A DNA stretch of 64,000 nucleotides, from assembly GCF_011395035.1 (NCBI RefSeq), contig NZ_CP024770.1, forward strand, positions 927,670 to 991,669, read 5' to 3'. The stretch is from Pantoea cypripedii. Its GTDB lineage: Bacteria > Pseudomonadota > Gammaproteobacteria > Enterobacterales > Enterobacteriaceae. The notes beneath the pieces were generated by a model. The model was not told the origin of the DNA. It did not search any database and saw nothing but the letters and a program-made list of their open reading frames with translations. Below are positions 8,460-16,792 of the stretch, piece after piece. How positions within the stretch are numbered: position 1 is the stretch's first letter; every line of letters starts with the position of its first letter. The translations under genes and the position numbers were made by a program.

Positions 8460-8518
8460 TAAGGTGTGGAAATCTAAACCCTGACGCGATAAAGGCCGGA
8501 TTGCGAATGGGGTTCTGT

Positions 8519-9994
8519 ATGGAACTTAATGACGGGTCACTTCATATCGAAGATAACATCACAGACGCGGTCTGGAATGATGTGAAATCATTGTTATTGG
8601 GCCTTGATGACATAGCATTAATTTTCACCAATGCCACTGTTTCCACTGAAATCATCGACATACCTGACTCCGTAAGTTCAATACAGTTTGAGGACTGTGA
8701 CTTCAACGCACCAACTGAGCTATCTGGATTAAAAAATGGCAGAAGCGTTATTTTTAAAAATTGCAAACAAGATTTACTCATAGGTAACGTTACAATAAAG
8801 GAGATTGTTTGTAATTACTTTGAAATATCACAGGAAGGGATGAGTGATTCACCCGGCTTACTAATACCTGATATTAATGAATGTATTTTTAGTTCATGCG
8901 TATGCGTTGGAAAAATGCCAGCCGCATTTAAACATGTATCTTTTATAGATAAAATTAGATTCGCCAAAAATACTAAAACACCGAAGATTGTCGCAGAAAT
9001 CACGGCCAGTGATGAGGAAGAAGAACACGAACATTTATTTTTTTATGATTGTATTTTCCAGGATTACACCGAAATAAACATCAACATCCACGCAAAAATT
9101 TCAATCCATCTCGAAAGCTGCCTTGTAAACAGTACTGGTGAAGAGTTTTATCCATCAATAACATTTCCTGCCAGTTCTGAAATTATAACGATAAAAATAG
9201 TAAAATCTAATCTTCGTAAATTAGGTTTATCCTTGTTTATGTCTTCCATCGAAAACCTGTCCATAAATGATAGTACTTTAGGAGCCTTGCAATTATCCAC
9301 GATAGAAAACGATGAGAAAAACGCCATCTACGGCATAGCAATTACGAACTCCATTGTTGATGAGTTAAGTTTACGGTACCGGGATGTCGTACATGCGTTG
9401 GTATTAACTGATACCATTTTCAACACCGCACCTCAGATGTTTGGCGCGAAAATTTCCGAAGGAAGCCTGTTTCCCAAAAGGAAGTATTTCATGCGTAGAA
9501 AGGGGGAGCATGATGCCTCATGTTATCGAACACTCAGATACATCATGGAATCACAAAGAAACCGCGATCTGGAGGGCATGTTTTTTTCACTGGAACAAGA
9601 GAGCTTACTTAATACGAAAAATAAGCTACATCGATTATTCAGTATCAGTAATATGTATTATTTATTGTCAGATTACGGCACCAATTATCGCAGGCCATTA
9701 CTCATCTTTCTGTTATCAATTCCATTGTTCACCATAATTTACTCGTTAATCAGATCTCATACTATCGCAGTTGAGTTACCGATAGACTGGAAAAACATCA
9801 CCAACTCCTTAATATTCACGTTGAAGCAAACATTTCAACCTTTCGATAATCTTAAAAACACGCAAGAGATACAGAAGGGTGACTTAATAAAAACGATATT
9901 GTTATCATTCGTGGCAATAACGAACACCTTATTTTCTTTCCTGCTGCTTACTTTATCAGGATTAGCAATAAGGTGGCGTTTTAAAAGAGGGTAA
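8519..9994 (+). CDS. AT-rich hypothetical protein with C-terminal membrane helices
   Basis: I do not recognise this 491-residue protein. The first 330 residues alternate short beta-like stretches with repeated patterns such as SIQFEDCDFN, VIFKNCK and IAITNSIVDEL, reminiscent of pentapeptide-like or right-handed beta-helix repeats. A charged segment (RNRDLEGMFFSLEQESLL) follows. The last 120 residues hold about three hydrophobic segments (PLLIFLLSIPLFTIIYSL and TILLSFVAITNTLFSFLLLTLSG) and a basic end, similar in layout to ion-channel-like tails of some repeat proteins. ATG 8507 is an alternative start. The base composition is clearly more AT-rich than its neighbours, which suggests acquisition by transfer. 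Confidence 0.7.
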   Translation: MELNDGSLHIEDNITDAVWNDVKSLLLGLDDIALIFTNATVSTEIIDIPDSVSSIQFEDCDFNAPTELSGLKNGRSVIFKNCKQDLLIGNVTIKEIVCNYFEISQEGMSDSPGLLIPDINECIFSSCVCVGKMPAAFKHVSFIDKIRFAKNTKTPKIVAEITASDEEEEHEHLFFYDCIFQDYTEININIHAKISIHLESCLVNSTGEEFYPSITFPASSEIITIKIVKSNLRKLGLSLFMSSIENLSINDSTLGALQLSTIENDEKNAIYGIAITNSIVDELSLRYRDVVHALVLTDTIFNTAPQMFGAKISEGSLFPKRKYFMRRKGEHDASCYRTLRYIMESQRNRDLEGMFFSLEQESLLNTKNKLHRLFSISNMYYLLSDYGTNYRRPLLIFLLSIPLFTIIYSLIRSHTIAVELPIDWKNITNSLIFTLKQTFQPFDNLKNTQEIQKGDLIKTILLSFVAITNTLFSFLLLTLSGLAIRWRFKRG

Positions 9995-10197
9995 GGGCAA
10001 ATTGTACTGACTTTGAGCAACAAGTTACGCCGCGAAAATATATCTTAGTATTATTATGTTTTATGTGATTAATTTCGCTCTTTAATTGATCAAAAATGTT
10101 TAAGCGGGAATGCAAAAAGTAAACAATTGTGATGTCTGTTACATGGGTATATACTGCGCAGCCGTAATATAACTACATATATAGCGGTGCGCGTATT

Positions 10198-12426
10198 ATG
10201 AATAAAACTTTTATCACAGCAATTCTTGTCGGTTTACCAGGGATAGTCAGCGCGGCAAATACAGCAGACACACTCCCTGGTGAAGTGGCAAAAACAAACT
10301 CACCCAGCGTGACTAATAAAACGTCTCAGAAGAATAAAGAAGGGCAAATGGTCGTAACCGCTGCCGCCACAGCGGACAGTGCCGCCGATAGCCAGGCCGG
10401 TGCCGGTTTTACCACCCCGGATATTAATGTCGGGCCTCTCGGCAATTTATCCTGGGTGGATACGCCTTACTCGACCACCACCGTCACTCATCAGATGATT
10501 GATAATCAGCAGGCGAAAAGCGTCAGTGAATTGTTGAAATACTCGCCCAGTACGCAAATGCAGGCGCGTGGCGGGATGGATGTGGGCCGTCCACAAAGCC
10601 GTGGCATGCAGGGTAGCGTGGTGGCGAATAGCCGCCTTGATGGTCTGAATATCGTTTCAACCACTGCCTTTCCGGTTGAAATGCTGGAACGCCTGGATGT
10701 ACTGAATAGCCTGACTGGCGCACTTTACGGGCCTGCAAGCCCGGCGGGCCAGTTTAATTTTGTCGCTAAGCGTCCCACCGAACAGCCTTTACATCGCGTC
10801 ACACTCGGCTATCAAAGCCGCAATGCTTATAGTGGCCATGTCGACCTCGGTGGACATTTTGGCGATGATGATAAGTTTGGCTACCGTCTGAATCTGTTGA
10901 ATGAAGATGGCGAAGGGAATGTTAAAGACAGTACCTTGCGCCGCAAACTGATCGCGCTGGCACTGGACTGGAATATTCGCCCAGGCACCCAGTTGCAGCT
11001 TGATGCCAGCCATTATGAGTTTTTGCAAAAAGGCTATGTCGGCGGTTTTAGCTATGGTGAAGGTATTCAGCTGCCAAAAGCCCCGAGCTCGAAAAATAAA
11101 AACTATACCTTACCCACCGCCGGTAATGACCTGACCACCGATACCATCAGCACTCATCTGATTCATTACTTTAACGATAACTGGTCGGTTAATGCTGGCG
11201 TTGGTTACCAGCAGGCGGATCGTGCAATGCGCACAGTTTCCAATACGCTGACCGATAATGCCGGCACGATGAGTCGTTCGCTGAGCGATTCTGCTGCTGC
11301 CGGGCGTTTCAGAGTATTGAGCAACACCCTGACATTAAATGGTCATGTCGATACTGGCAGCATTGGCCATGATCTGGCCTTTGCAACGACAGGTTATGTC
11401 TGGTCAATTTATACTGCCAAAGGCAGCAGCCAGCGTTATAACCTGGGTACCACTAATTATTACGATCCCAGCGCGATGCAGGAACCGGGCGACGGGAAAA
11501 TTATCACTGATGGTGCGCGTTATAAATCCAGCGTCACCACCCAGCAAAATATCACCGTGGGTGACACCGTCACGTTCAATCCACAGTGGTCGGCAATGAT
11601 GTATCTCAGCCAGTGTTGGCTTGAGACCAGTAACTACAATAATTCCGGGCAAAAAACCGGGGTGATCAGTCAGGACGGTTTAAGTCCGAACCTGGCATTG
11701 ATGTATAAAATTACCCCATCGTTGATGGCCTATATCAGCTATGCCGATTCCCTTGAGCAAGGGGGAACCGCCCCTACGGGTGAAGGGGTGAAAAACGAAG
11801 GCCAGACGCTGGATCCGTATCGCAGCGAGCAATATGAAATTGGTCTGAAAGCCGAAGTACAGGGGCTTAATCTGGGTGCTGCGCTATTCCGCCTTAAACG
11901 CCCGTTCGCTTATGTTGACCCCACCGATATGGTGTACAAGCAGCAGGGTAATCAGCTCAATAAAGGGCTGGAACTCACTGCCAGCGGCAATGTGTGGCAG
12001 GGCCTGAATATCTACAGCGGCGTGACTTTCCTTGATCCCATGCTTAAAGACACCGTATCGGAAGATACCAGTAATAAGCGCGTCGTGGGTGTTCCGAAAG
12101 TGCAGGCCAATGTCCTTGTTGAGTACAGCCTTCCTTCTATGCCAGAGCTGGTTTACAGCGCCAATGTGCATTACACCGGCAAACGGGCTGGTAACGACCT
12201 GAATACCACCTGGGCTGACAGTTACACCACTCTGGATCTGGGCTCCCGTTACACCATGAAGCTGGGAGACGTGCCGACCACGCTGCGACTCACCGTGAAC
12301 AACGTGACCAACGAACACTATTGGGCCTCGATTTTCCCGGGTGACACCGATGGCAGCGGGAGTTCAGCCAGTGCCTTTGTGGGTACCGGGCGTGAAGTGC
12401 GTGCTTCAGTCACTTTCGATTTCTAA
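10198..12426 (+). CDS. TonB-dependent siderophore receptor
   Basis: This 742-residue outer-membrane receptor has a signal peptide (about 1-20). A plug domain covers roughly residues 80-210, with the SRGMQG and NSLTGALYGPASPAGQFNFVAKRP motifs. A 22-strand barrel follows and ends in the aromatic residue Phe, preceded by VRASVTFDF. The short N-terminal region lacks an obvious extra signalling domain. It is expected to take up a ferric siderophore or other chelate, driven by TonB. The binding-protein gene starts 41 bases downstream of the stop, so the two form an uptake pair. I saw no convincing Fur box in the 203 bases upstream. Confidence 0.9.
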   Translation: MNKTFITAILVGLPGIVSAANTADTLPGEVAKTNSPSVTNKTSQKNKEGQMVVTAAATADSAADSQAGAGFTTPDINVGPLGNLSWVDTPYSTTTVTHQMIDNQQAKSVSELLKYSPSTQMQARGGMDVGRPQSRGMQGSVVANSRLDGLNIVSTTAFPVEMLERLDVLNSLTGALYGPASPAGQFNFVAKRPTEQPLHRVTLGYQSRNAYSGHVDLGGHFGDDDKFGYRLNLLNEDGEGNVKDSTLRRKLIALALDWNIRPGTQLQLDASHYEFLQKGYVGGFSYGEGIQLPKAPSSKNKNYTLPTAGNDLTTDTISTHLIHYFNDNWSVNAGVGYQQADRAMRTVSNTLTDNAGTMSRSLSDSAAAGRFRVLSNTLTLNGHVDTGSIGHDLAFATTGYVWSIYTAKGSSQRYNLGTTNYYDPSAMQEPGDGKIITDGARYKSSVTTQQNITVGDTVTFNPQWSAMMYLSQCWLETSNYNNSGQKTGVISQDGLSPNLALMYKITPSLMAYISYADSLEQGGTAPTGEGVKNEGQTLDPYRSEQYEIGLKAEVQGLNLGAALFRLKRPFAYVDPTDMVYKQQGNQLNKGLELTASGNVWQGLNIYSGVTFLDPMLKDTVSEDTSNKRVVGVPKVQANVLVEYSLPSMPELVYSANVHYTGKRAGNDLNTTWADSYTTLDLGSRYTMKLGDVPTTLRLTVNNVTNEHYWASIFPGDTDGSGSSASAFVGTGREVRASVTFDF

Positions 12427-12435
12427 TCTCAGGAG

Positions 12436-12460
12436 CGGTGCCTGCGTCACGAAGGCACCG
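12436..12460 (+). repeat. Hairpin between receptor and binding-protein genes
   Basis: CGGTGCCT and AGGCACCG form a perfect 8-bp stem with a 9-base loop in the 41-base gap. It also overlaps a potential GTG start (12438) with a strong AGGAG just before it. It may lower downstream expression, protect the receptor mRNA, or control access to the start. Confidence 0.5.
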
Positions 12461-12467
12461 AATCACC

Positions 12468-13460
12468 ATGCTTTCATTGATTCGCCGCTTGTTCATTGTC
12501 TTATTGTTTTTGCCTGCCACTGTTTTTGCCACCACCACGCCACACAGTGACATCCGGGTTGCTTCGCCCTGGCCGGCGCAAAACACCATTATTGCTATGC
12601 TGGGCTACGGCCAAAATATCGTTGGCACTTCCGCCATTGCCCAACGCATCCCGCTGTTCCGCCAGATCTATCCCGGCATTGATCAGGTGCCAGTGATCAG
12701 TGTCACCAGCGGTCATGAAGTCAATCCGGAACAGGTTATTGCTCTTAAGGCGCAATTGCTGATCATTCCCTCCAATATGCATCTGACACAACCAGAGGTT
12801 TTGGCACAAGCCGGAGTGAAAACGCTGGAATTGAAGGCCAACTCGATGGCTGCATTGCGCGAGCGCGTGACACTGACAGCGCAGGCTTTAGGGCCGGATG
12901 CTCAGGCAAAAGATAATCTTTACCAGCACTATTTCGACCGTAATGTGGCATTGATTCAGCAACGGTTGAAAGGTTTACCCGCCAGCGAACAGGTCAAAAT
13001 CTATCACAGTATGGGCACACCTCTGACGACCAGTGGCCGTCCGTCATTAAATCAGGACTGGATGGATTTAGCCGGAGCGCACAATGTCGCGGAAAGCTGG
13101 TTTGGCCCCAAAAGAAATGCCAATGGTGAAGTCCCGCTGGAGAAAGTCGTCGCGGCCAACCCAGATGTGATTGTTGCCATGAATCGCCGGGATGCTGAAG
13201 AATTCCTGCATTCTTCTGCCTGGCAGGGAGTATCCGCGGTGCGGCTTCACCGTGTTTATGTCAATCCACAAGGCATGTTCTGGTGGTGCCGTGAAACCAG
13301 TGAGGAAGCAATACAAATCCTGTGGCTGGCGAAAACGCTGTATCCGGCACGTTTCAGCGATATTGATATGGTGAAAGAAACGCATGATTTTTATCAGCAA
13401 TTCTTTGGGATTTCCCTCACTTCACAACAGATTGATGGCATTCTGAACCCAGGAGCTTAG
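12468..13460 (+). CDS. Periplasmic Fe-chelate/cobalamin-type ABC binding protein
   Basis: This 330-residue class III (BtuF/FhuD-like) binding protein has a signal peptide (MLSLIRRLFIVLLFLPATVFA). VASPWPAQNTIIAMLGYGQNIVGTS starts the first lobe, PEQVIALKAQLLII and LEKVVAANPDVIVAMN are typical ligand-cleft strands, and a long helix links the lobes. It would pass the chelate imported by the upstream TonB receptor to an inner-membrane permease. No permease or ATPase gene is adjacent. I prefer ATG 12468 because the signal peptide begins there; GTG 12438 would add ten basic residues. Confidence 0.85.
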   Translation: MLSLIRRLFIVLLFLPATVFATTTPHSDIRVASPWPAQNTIIAMLGYGQNIVGTSAIAQRIPLFRQIYPGIDQVPVISVTSGHEVNPEQVIALKAQLLIIPSNMHLTQPEVLAQAGVKTLELKANSMAALRERVTLTAQALGPDAQAKDNLYQHYFDRNVALIQQRLKGLPASEQVKIYHSMGTPLTTSGRPSLNQDWMDLAGAHNVAESWFGPKRNANGEVPLEKVVAANPDVIVAMNRRDAEEFLHSSAWQGVSAVRLHRVYVNPQGMFWWCRETSEEAIQILWLAKTLYPARFSDIDMVKETHDFYQQFFGISLTSQQIDGILNPGA

Positions 13461-13486
13461 ACACGACGGAGATAAGAGTGGGGCAA

Positions 13487-13522
13487 TCAGAACAGACATG
13501 GAAGCATGTACGTCTTGTTCAC
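13487..13522 (-). pseudogene. vapC: vapC toxin remnant (first seven codons only)
   Basis: A GTG overlapping the antitoxin stop (GTGA) opens a frame reading MNKTYML and then diverging to PCLF and a stop. Enterobacterial VapC toxins commonly start MNKTYMLDTNIC. The reading frame therefore looks like a true VapC start joined to unrelated DNA at about base 13501. The PIN domain is absent. The identification rests on seven residues and the expected position. Confidence 0.55.
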
Positions 13523-13749
13523 AGATCGAATCTTCCTTCATCGTTAACAATATCTGTTCGATCTGCCATAAAATCTGCGCCAGCTTTTTCGAGTTGGGGG
13601 AATGAACTCCAGGTCGGGCGGACCGGACGCAGAATGATGCTGTCACCTTCACGGACAATCTCCAGCTCGCTTACGCCTTCGAAATCAAGGTCACGTGGCA
13701 AGCGTATTGCTCGATTATTTCCGTTTTTAAAAATTGATACGGTTCTCAT
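13519..13749 (-). CDS. vapB: VapB-type antitoxin (AbrB/VagC family), orphan
   Basis: This 76-residue protein starts MRTVSIFKNGNNRAIRLPRDL, the swapped-hairpin AbrB-type DNA-binding domain of VapB/VagC antitoxins. Its tail, including RPTWSSFPQLEKAGADF, is the region that normally wraps the toxin. VapB represses its own operon and neutralises the VapC ribonuclease. An upstream in-frame start (13776) is less likely since family members begin at MRTV. The toxin gene that should follow is reduced to a few codons, and the binding-protein gene ends 58 bases further on. The protein may still act as a repressor or neutralise a related toxin elsewhere. Confidence 0.85.
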   Translation of the reverse strand: MRTVSIFKNGNNRAIRLPRDLDFEGVSELEIVREGDSIILRPVRPTWSSFPQLEKAGADFMADRTDIVNDEGRFDL

Positions 13750-13955
13750 GACGTTCCCCAGGTTGGTTGACTTCAATACAGAGAGTCTTTCACATATGCT
13801 TATGTATATCCAGATGCCTTGTATATGTGCAACATGAGTGATCTCAGGAAAAACGACATGCTCTTAACACGGCAGGCGACGCTACGTGAAATCTGAGGAA
13901 AGAGCAGGGCCATGATGGCAGAATTTTGCCATAGCGGCGTCAGATTGGCACATGC

Positions 13956-14027
13956 CGTAGCGGCGCGATTTATCGCGCAATCCAGTGCGCGGTGTCAAAA
14001 AACCGCGCGATAAATCGCGCCGCTACG
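13956..14027. repeat. REP-like interspersed palindrome
   Basis: Two arms of 23 bp (13956-13978 and 14005-14027) are perfect reverse complements, each containing GCGCGATAAATCGCGC or its complement, separated by 26 bases. Such sequences are dispersed in many Erwiniaceae and related genomes. The rest of the interval 13750-14143 shows no gene. Confidence 0.75.
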
Positions 14028-14110
14028 AGTGGGGGCATTCCGGGTGTGCATCAGGACGACTAATTTAACATAACTATCATTACGCGCATCAACAACGCAA
14101 CCCGGAGCAG

Positions 14111-14137
14111 ACAACGCGGTTACCAAAACCGCGTTGT
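14111..14137 (-). terminator. Hairpin after the ceramidase-like gene
   Basis: ACAACGCGGTT and AACCGCGTTGT form an 11-bp perfect stem with a 5-base loop, 7 bases beyond the stop of the minus-strand gene. There is no T tract, but the stem is strong and well placed to end the tannase-porin-ceramidase transcript. Confidence 0.6.
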
Positions 14138-14143
14138 GCGAGT

Positions 14144-15454
14144 TTATCTGGTTGTAAGCGCGTTATTCATCATCGCCGTAAAATTGTCGATGATGGCATT
14201 TTCTGCACAGCCTCGTTCCACCGGACTTCCCTGGACCTCGAAAATCGGACGATCATAAGCTGCATCGTCCGGCAGGTAACCTACCCGATCATTCACTATG
14301 GACATCAGTAGCAGATTTTTTACTGGCGCCTGTTCAGCAAGATGACGGCCAATTGCCGTGACCACTTCGCCAGAAACACCGGCCAGCGCCGTCTGGTTCA
14401 ACATGATCAAACCGAGGTGCAGATTAACTTTATCCACTTTTTTCTGATTCATATTTCCCATGTCTGGCGCGCCAGTGCGCATCGGGCAGCCAACGACGCG
14501 TTCACTGGCCGTTAGCGATACTGACGAAGTCATTTGCCGGATGCTGTCCGCCACCCGAACAATTTCGTCACCTGCCATCGCCCCCTGTGCATTAACCGCT
14601 TTCCATGCGAACTCCGCATCATTGCCCCGGCCTGCCTTTTGCCCGGCGTTAAAAATTCGCGGATTCTGATCGCCAACCGTGCTGAGCGTCCAGAGCGAAA
14701 CGACATCGCCACCGAGTTTCTCCTCCACGTAGTCAGCGGCCGCACCGGCCAGGTCACCACTGACCTGATTAATACCGAGGCTCACAACGGAATGAACTGC
14801 ATAGTTAGAAACTACGGCGATCGGTTTACCAGCGGGGGTTGCGAACTTCATCACCCACAGCGTTTTATCGGATGGACCGTTCGCATTGAACCCAATATCC
14901 CATCCTTTGGCGCTGTAACGATCGCGGTTAACATTAATATCAAGCTGACCGCTGGCGACACCAAATCGAGCGGGCTGAGCCCGGCTTTTCGCCTTTTGCA
15001 GTGAGGCGATCATCTGCTGATAAAGCCACTCACTCCATTGATTCGAGGCCGGGGTGCCGTCATGTGCCAGCGCGCCCGGAGAGACATTGCCCACGCGAGG
15101 AGCACTGTGATCATGCGTTGCAGTAATAAATACATGGTCCGCAGGAATGCCTGTCTCCGTGGCAATACGCTGACGCACTTTCGTCATATCACCGACCTCA
15201 ATAGCGTCGAGAGAAATTAACGCAACTTCCACACTGCCATTATTAATCAATACCGTCCGCATATGAATAGGATCATGGACCCCGGTAAAATCACCGCCCA
15301 TAGGATTCATATCATGCAGATTTTTCGGTGTAATATCTGTTTTCACCGCCCCGACAGTTAATGGACCACTTTGCGCTGCCTGGGCAATATTCTGTCCAGC
15401 GGCAAGGACGAACGCTCCGGTTAAGACCAGATTCCATAACAATTTCTTTTTCAT
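14144..15454 (-). CDS. Secreted neutral ceramidase-like hydrolase
   Basis: This 436-residue protein has a Sec signal peptide (MKKKLLWNLVLTGAFVLAAG, cleaved near AQA). It matches the N-terminal domain of neutral/alkaline non-lysosomal ceramidases: VGAVKTDITP at the mature start, the zinc-binding ATHDHSAPR with His114 and His116, NYAVHSVV with His221, and GVSGEVVTAIG with a likely Glu ligand. Ceramidases hydrolyse an N-acyl amide. Bacterial short relatives without the C-terminal domain act on unknown esters or amides. It is the last gene of a minus-strand run after the porin and tannase genes, which suggests a role in breaking down a plant or aromatic amide or ester outside the cytoplasm. Confidence 0.8.
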   Translation of the reverse strand: MKKKLLWNLVLTGAFVLAAGQNIAQAAQSGPLTVGAVKTDITPKNLHDMNPMGGDFTGVHDPIHMRTVLINNGSVEVALISLDAIEVGDMTKVRQRIATETGIPADHVFITATHDHSAPRVGNVSPGALAHDGTPASNQWSEWLYQQMIASLQKAKSRAQPARFGVASGQLDINVNRDRYSAKGWDIGFNANGPSDKTLWVMKFATPAGKPIAVVSNYAVHSVVSLGINQVSGDLAGAAADYVEEKLGGDVVSLWTLSTVGDQNPRIFNAGQKAGRGNDAEFAWKAVNAQGAMAGDEIVRVADSIRQMTSSVSLTASERVVGCPMRTGAPDMGNMNQKKVDKVNLHLGLIMLNQTALAGVSGEVVTAIGRHLAEQAPVKNLLLMSIVNDRVGYLPDDAAYDRPIFEVQGSPVERGCAENAIIDNFTAMMNNALTTR

Positions 15455-15500
15455 TATTTCTCCACAGAAAGATATCTGACGAATAAAACCCCATCAGGCT

Positions 15501-16580
15501 TCAGAAGCCATAGTAGATACCGAGTACCAGTTTATTCCCTGTGCCAGCAAACAATCCGCCAACGTTATTGGTGTAGTCATTATTTTTCATCATATTTAAA
15601 AGGAAGTCGGCATACACACCCGCATGCGTATTTAACGCATAGCTGGCACCCATTTCGATATAATTAGCCATTGCAGCTTTCCCTCCTTTAAAACTTCCGC
15701 TACTTTCCAGATCTCCCCCTTCGGTATAAACCCAGGACAGCGAGGGGCGCAGGCCAAATTCTGTCTGATATTGACCAATAACCTCATAATTACGCGTTTT
15801 ATTGGCGAAGGTATCATTTGCCTGCAACGTCAGGTTACGAGTCTCGGCATAGACGGTGCCAAAATAGAAATTACCCGGTTCCCATTTCATGCCGACTGCC
15901 CAGGATTCTGCATGGCTCCCTTTTCCGTCTGCTTTTTGTAAGGTCGTCCTGTCTGACAGGCTATATCCGCCAATAACACTGAATTTCCCCAGGCTATAAG
16001 AGAGCGTGCTGCCAATGCCGTCACCGTTTGATTTGACGAACGTCGTATCATTTTTTCCCTGAAACTGCACCGTAAGATGCAGATTTTCATCAAGTCCAAG
16101 CAGATCGGTGTTTTTCCATGTCAGGACACTGTTGGTACGGTTCATCATGTAATTATCATCAGCAGCCCAGGTTTTTCCTGTCACAGATGGGGCCATATCG
16201 GCATAGGATTCGACGTTGTACATCACGCCGAAAGTACGCCCGTAGCTGAGATAATCATGCTTCCCGATTTGCAGGCCAGCGTAAGCCTGACGAACCTCTT
16301 CAGTCTGACTACCCTCTGCTGCTGAGGTATAAAAACGGTATTCAACAAAACCAAAACCTTTTAAAGTGTCATTGATCGTGGTTTGCCCGTTAAAACCAAT
16401 TTCAGAGAAACTGGTATCTCCGCGACTGGCTCTTGCCCCGCTGGTGACATTACTGAATTCGCCAATCACCACACCAAATAAATCTAAACGATTATTATCT
16501 TTATCATAAACGACGGCTGAAAACGCATTGGAAGAAATAAAACATAGCGCTACAGCCAGGATCTTTTTATTCATTTCCAT
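15501..16580 (-). CDS. OmpC/OmpF-like general porin
   Basis: This 359-residue outer-membrane porin has a signal peptide (residues about 3-22, ending NAFSA). It has the enterobacterial porin start VVYDKDNNRLDLFGVV, repeated amphipathic beta strands, a loop-3 region (SYGRTFGVMYNVESYADM) and the C-terminal aromatic residue of GIYYGF needed for insertion. ATG 16574 is the alternative start. It lies between the tannase and ceramidase-like genes on the same strand, so it probably serves as the entry route for products of the exported hydrolases and is not a housekeeping porin. Confidence 0.88.
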   Translation of the reverse strand: MEMNKKILAVALCFISSNAFSAVVYDKDNNRLDLFGVVIGEFSNVTSGARASRGDTSFSEIGFNGQTTINDTLKGFGFVEYRFYTSAAEGSQTEEVRQAYAGLQIGKHDYLSYGRTFGVMYNVESYADMAPSVTGKTWAADDNYMMNRTNSVLTWKNTDLLGLDENLHLTVQFQGKNDTTFVKSNGDGIGSTLSYSLGKFSVIGGYSLSDRTTLQKADGKGSHAESWAVGMKWEPGNFYFGTVYAETRNLTLQANDTFANKTRNYEVIGQYQTEFGLRPSLSWVYTEGGDLESSGSFKGGKAAMANYIEMGASYALNTHAGVYADFLLNMMKNNDYTNNVGGLFAGTGNKLVLGIYYGF

Positions 16581-16605
16581 ACACCAGAAAAAACGATTTT
16601 GAAAT

Positions 16606-16626
16606 GGGGTGTGTAAAACACACCCC
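16606..16626. promoter_or_regulatory. Perfect palindrome upstream of the porin gene
   Basis: GGGGTGTGT, AAA, ACACACCCC lies 26 bases before the porin start and about 165 bases after the tannase stop. It could be an operator, an intercistronic RNA stem or a terminator. The uninterrupted 9-bp arms make chance unlikely. The rest of this 212-base gap is AT-rich and empty. Confidence 0.5.
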
Positions 16627-16792
16627 TCCCAGAGATTTTTAATTTTTTATATCACCCCGAAAAAACCAATTCTATTAACCCACTCCTCCTTATACAGAAT
16701 AAAAACACGGTACGATCTGCCAATACGAGCAATGAATCACTCATCACTCACTTATTTCATTTCAGTTTATATTTATTACATGATTGGTTTTT

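Noticed and set aside
9995..10197. Fur box before the TonB receptor
   Set aside because: I looked for GATAATGATAATCATTATC-like sequence and found only generic AT-rich DNA, with no acceptable match.
13422..13658. A 78-residue minus-strand frame overlapping the antitoxin
   Set aside because: It lies in another frame over vapB and the end of the binding-protein gene and shows no toxin motif such as the PIN-domain Asp residues.
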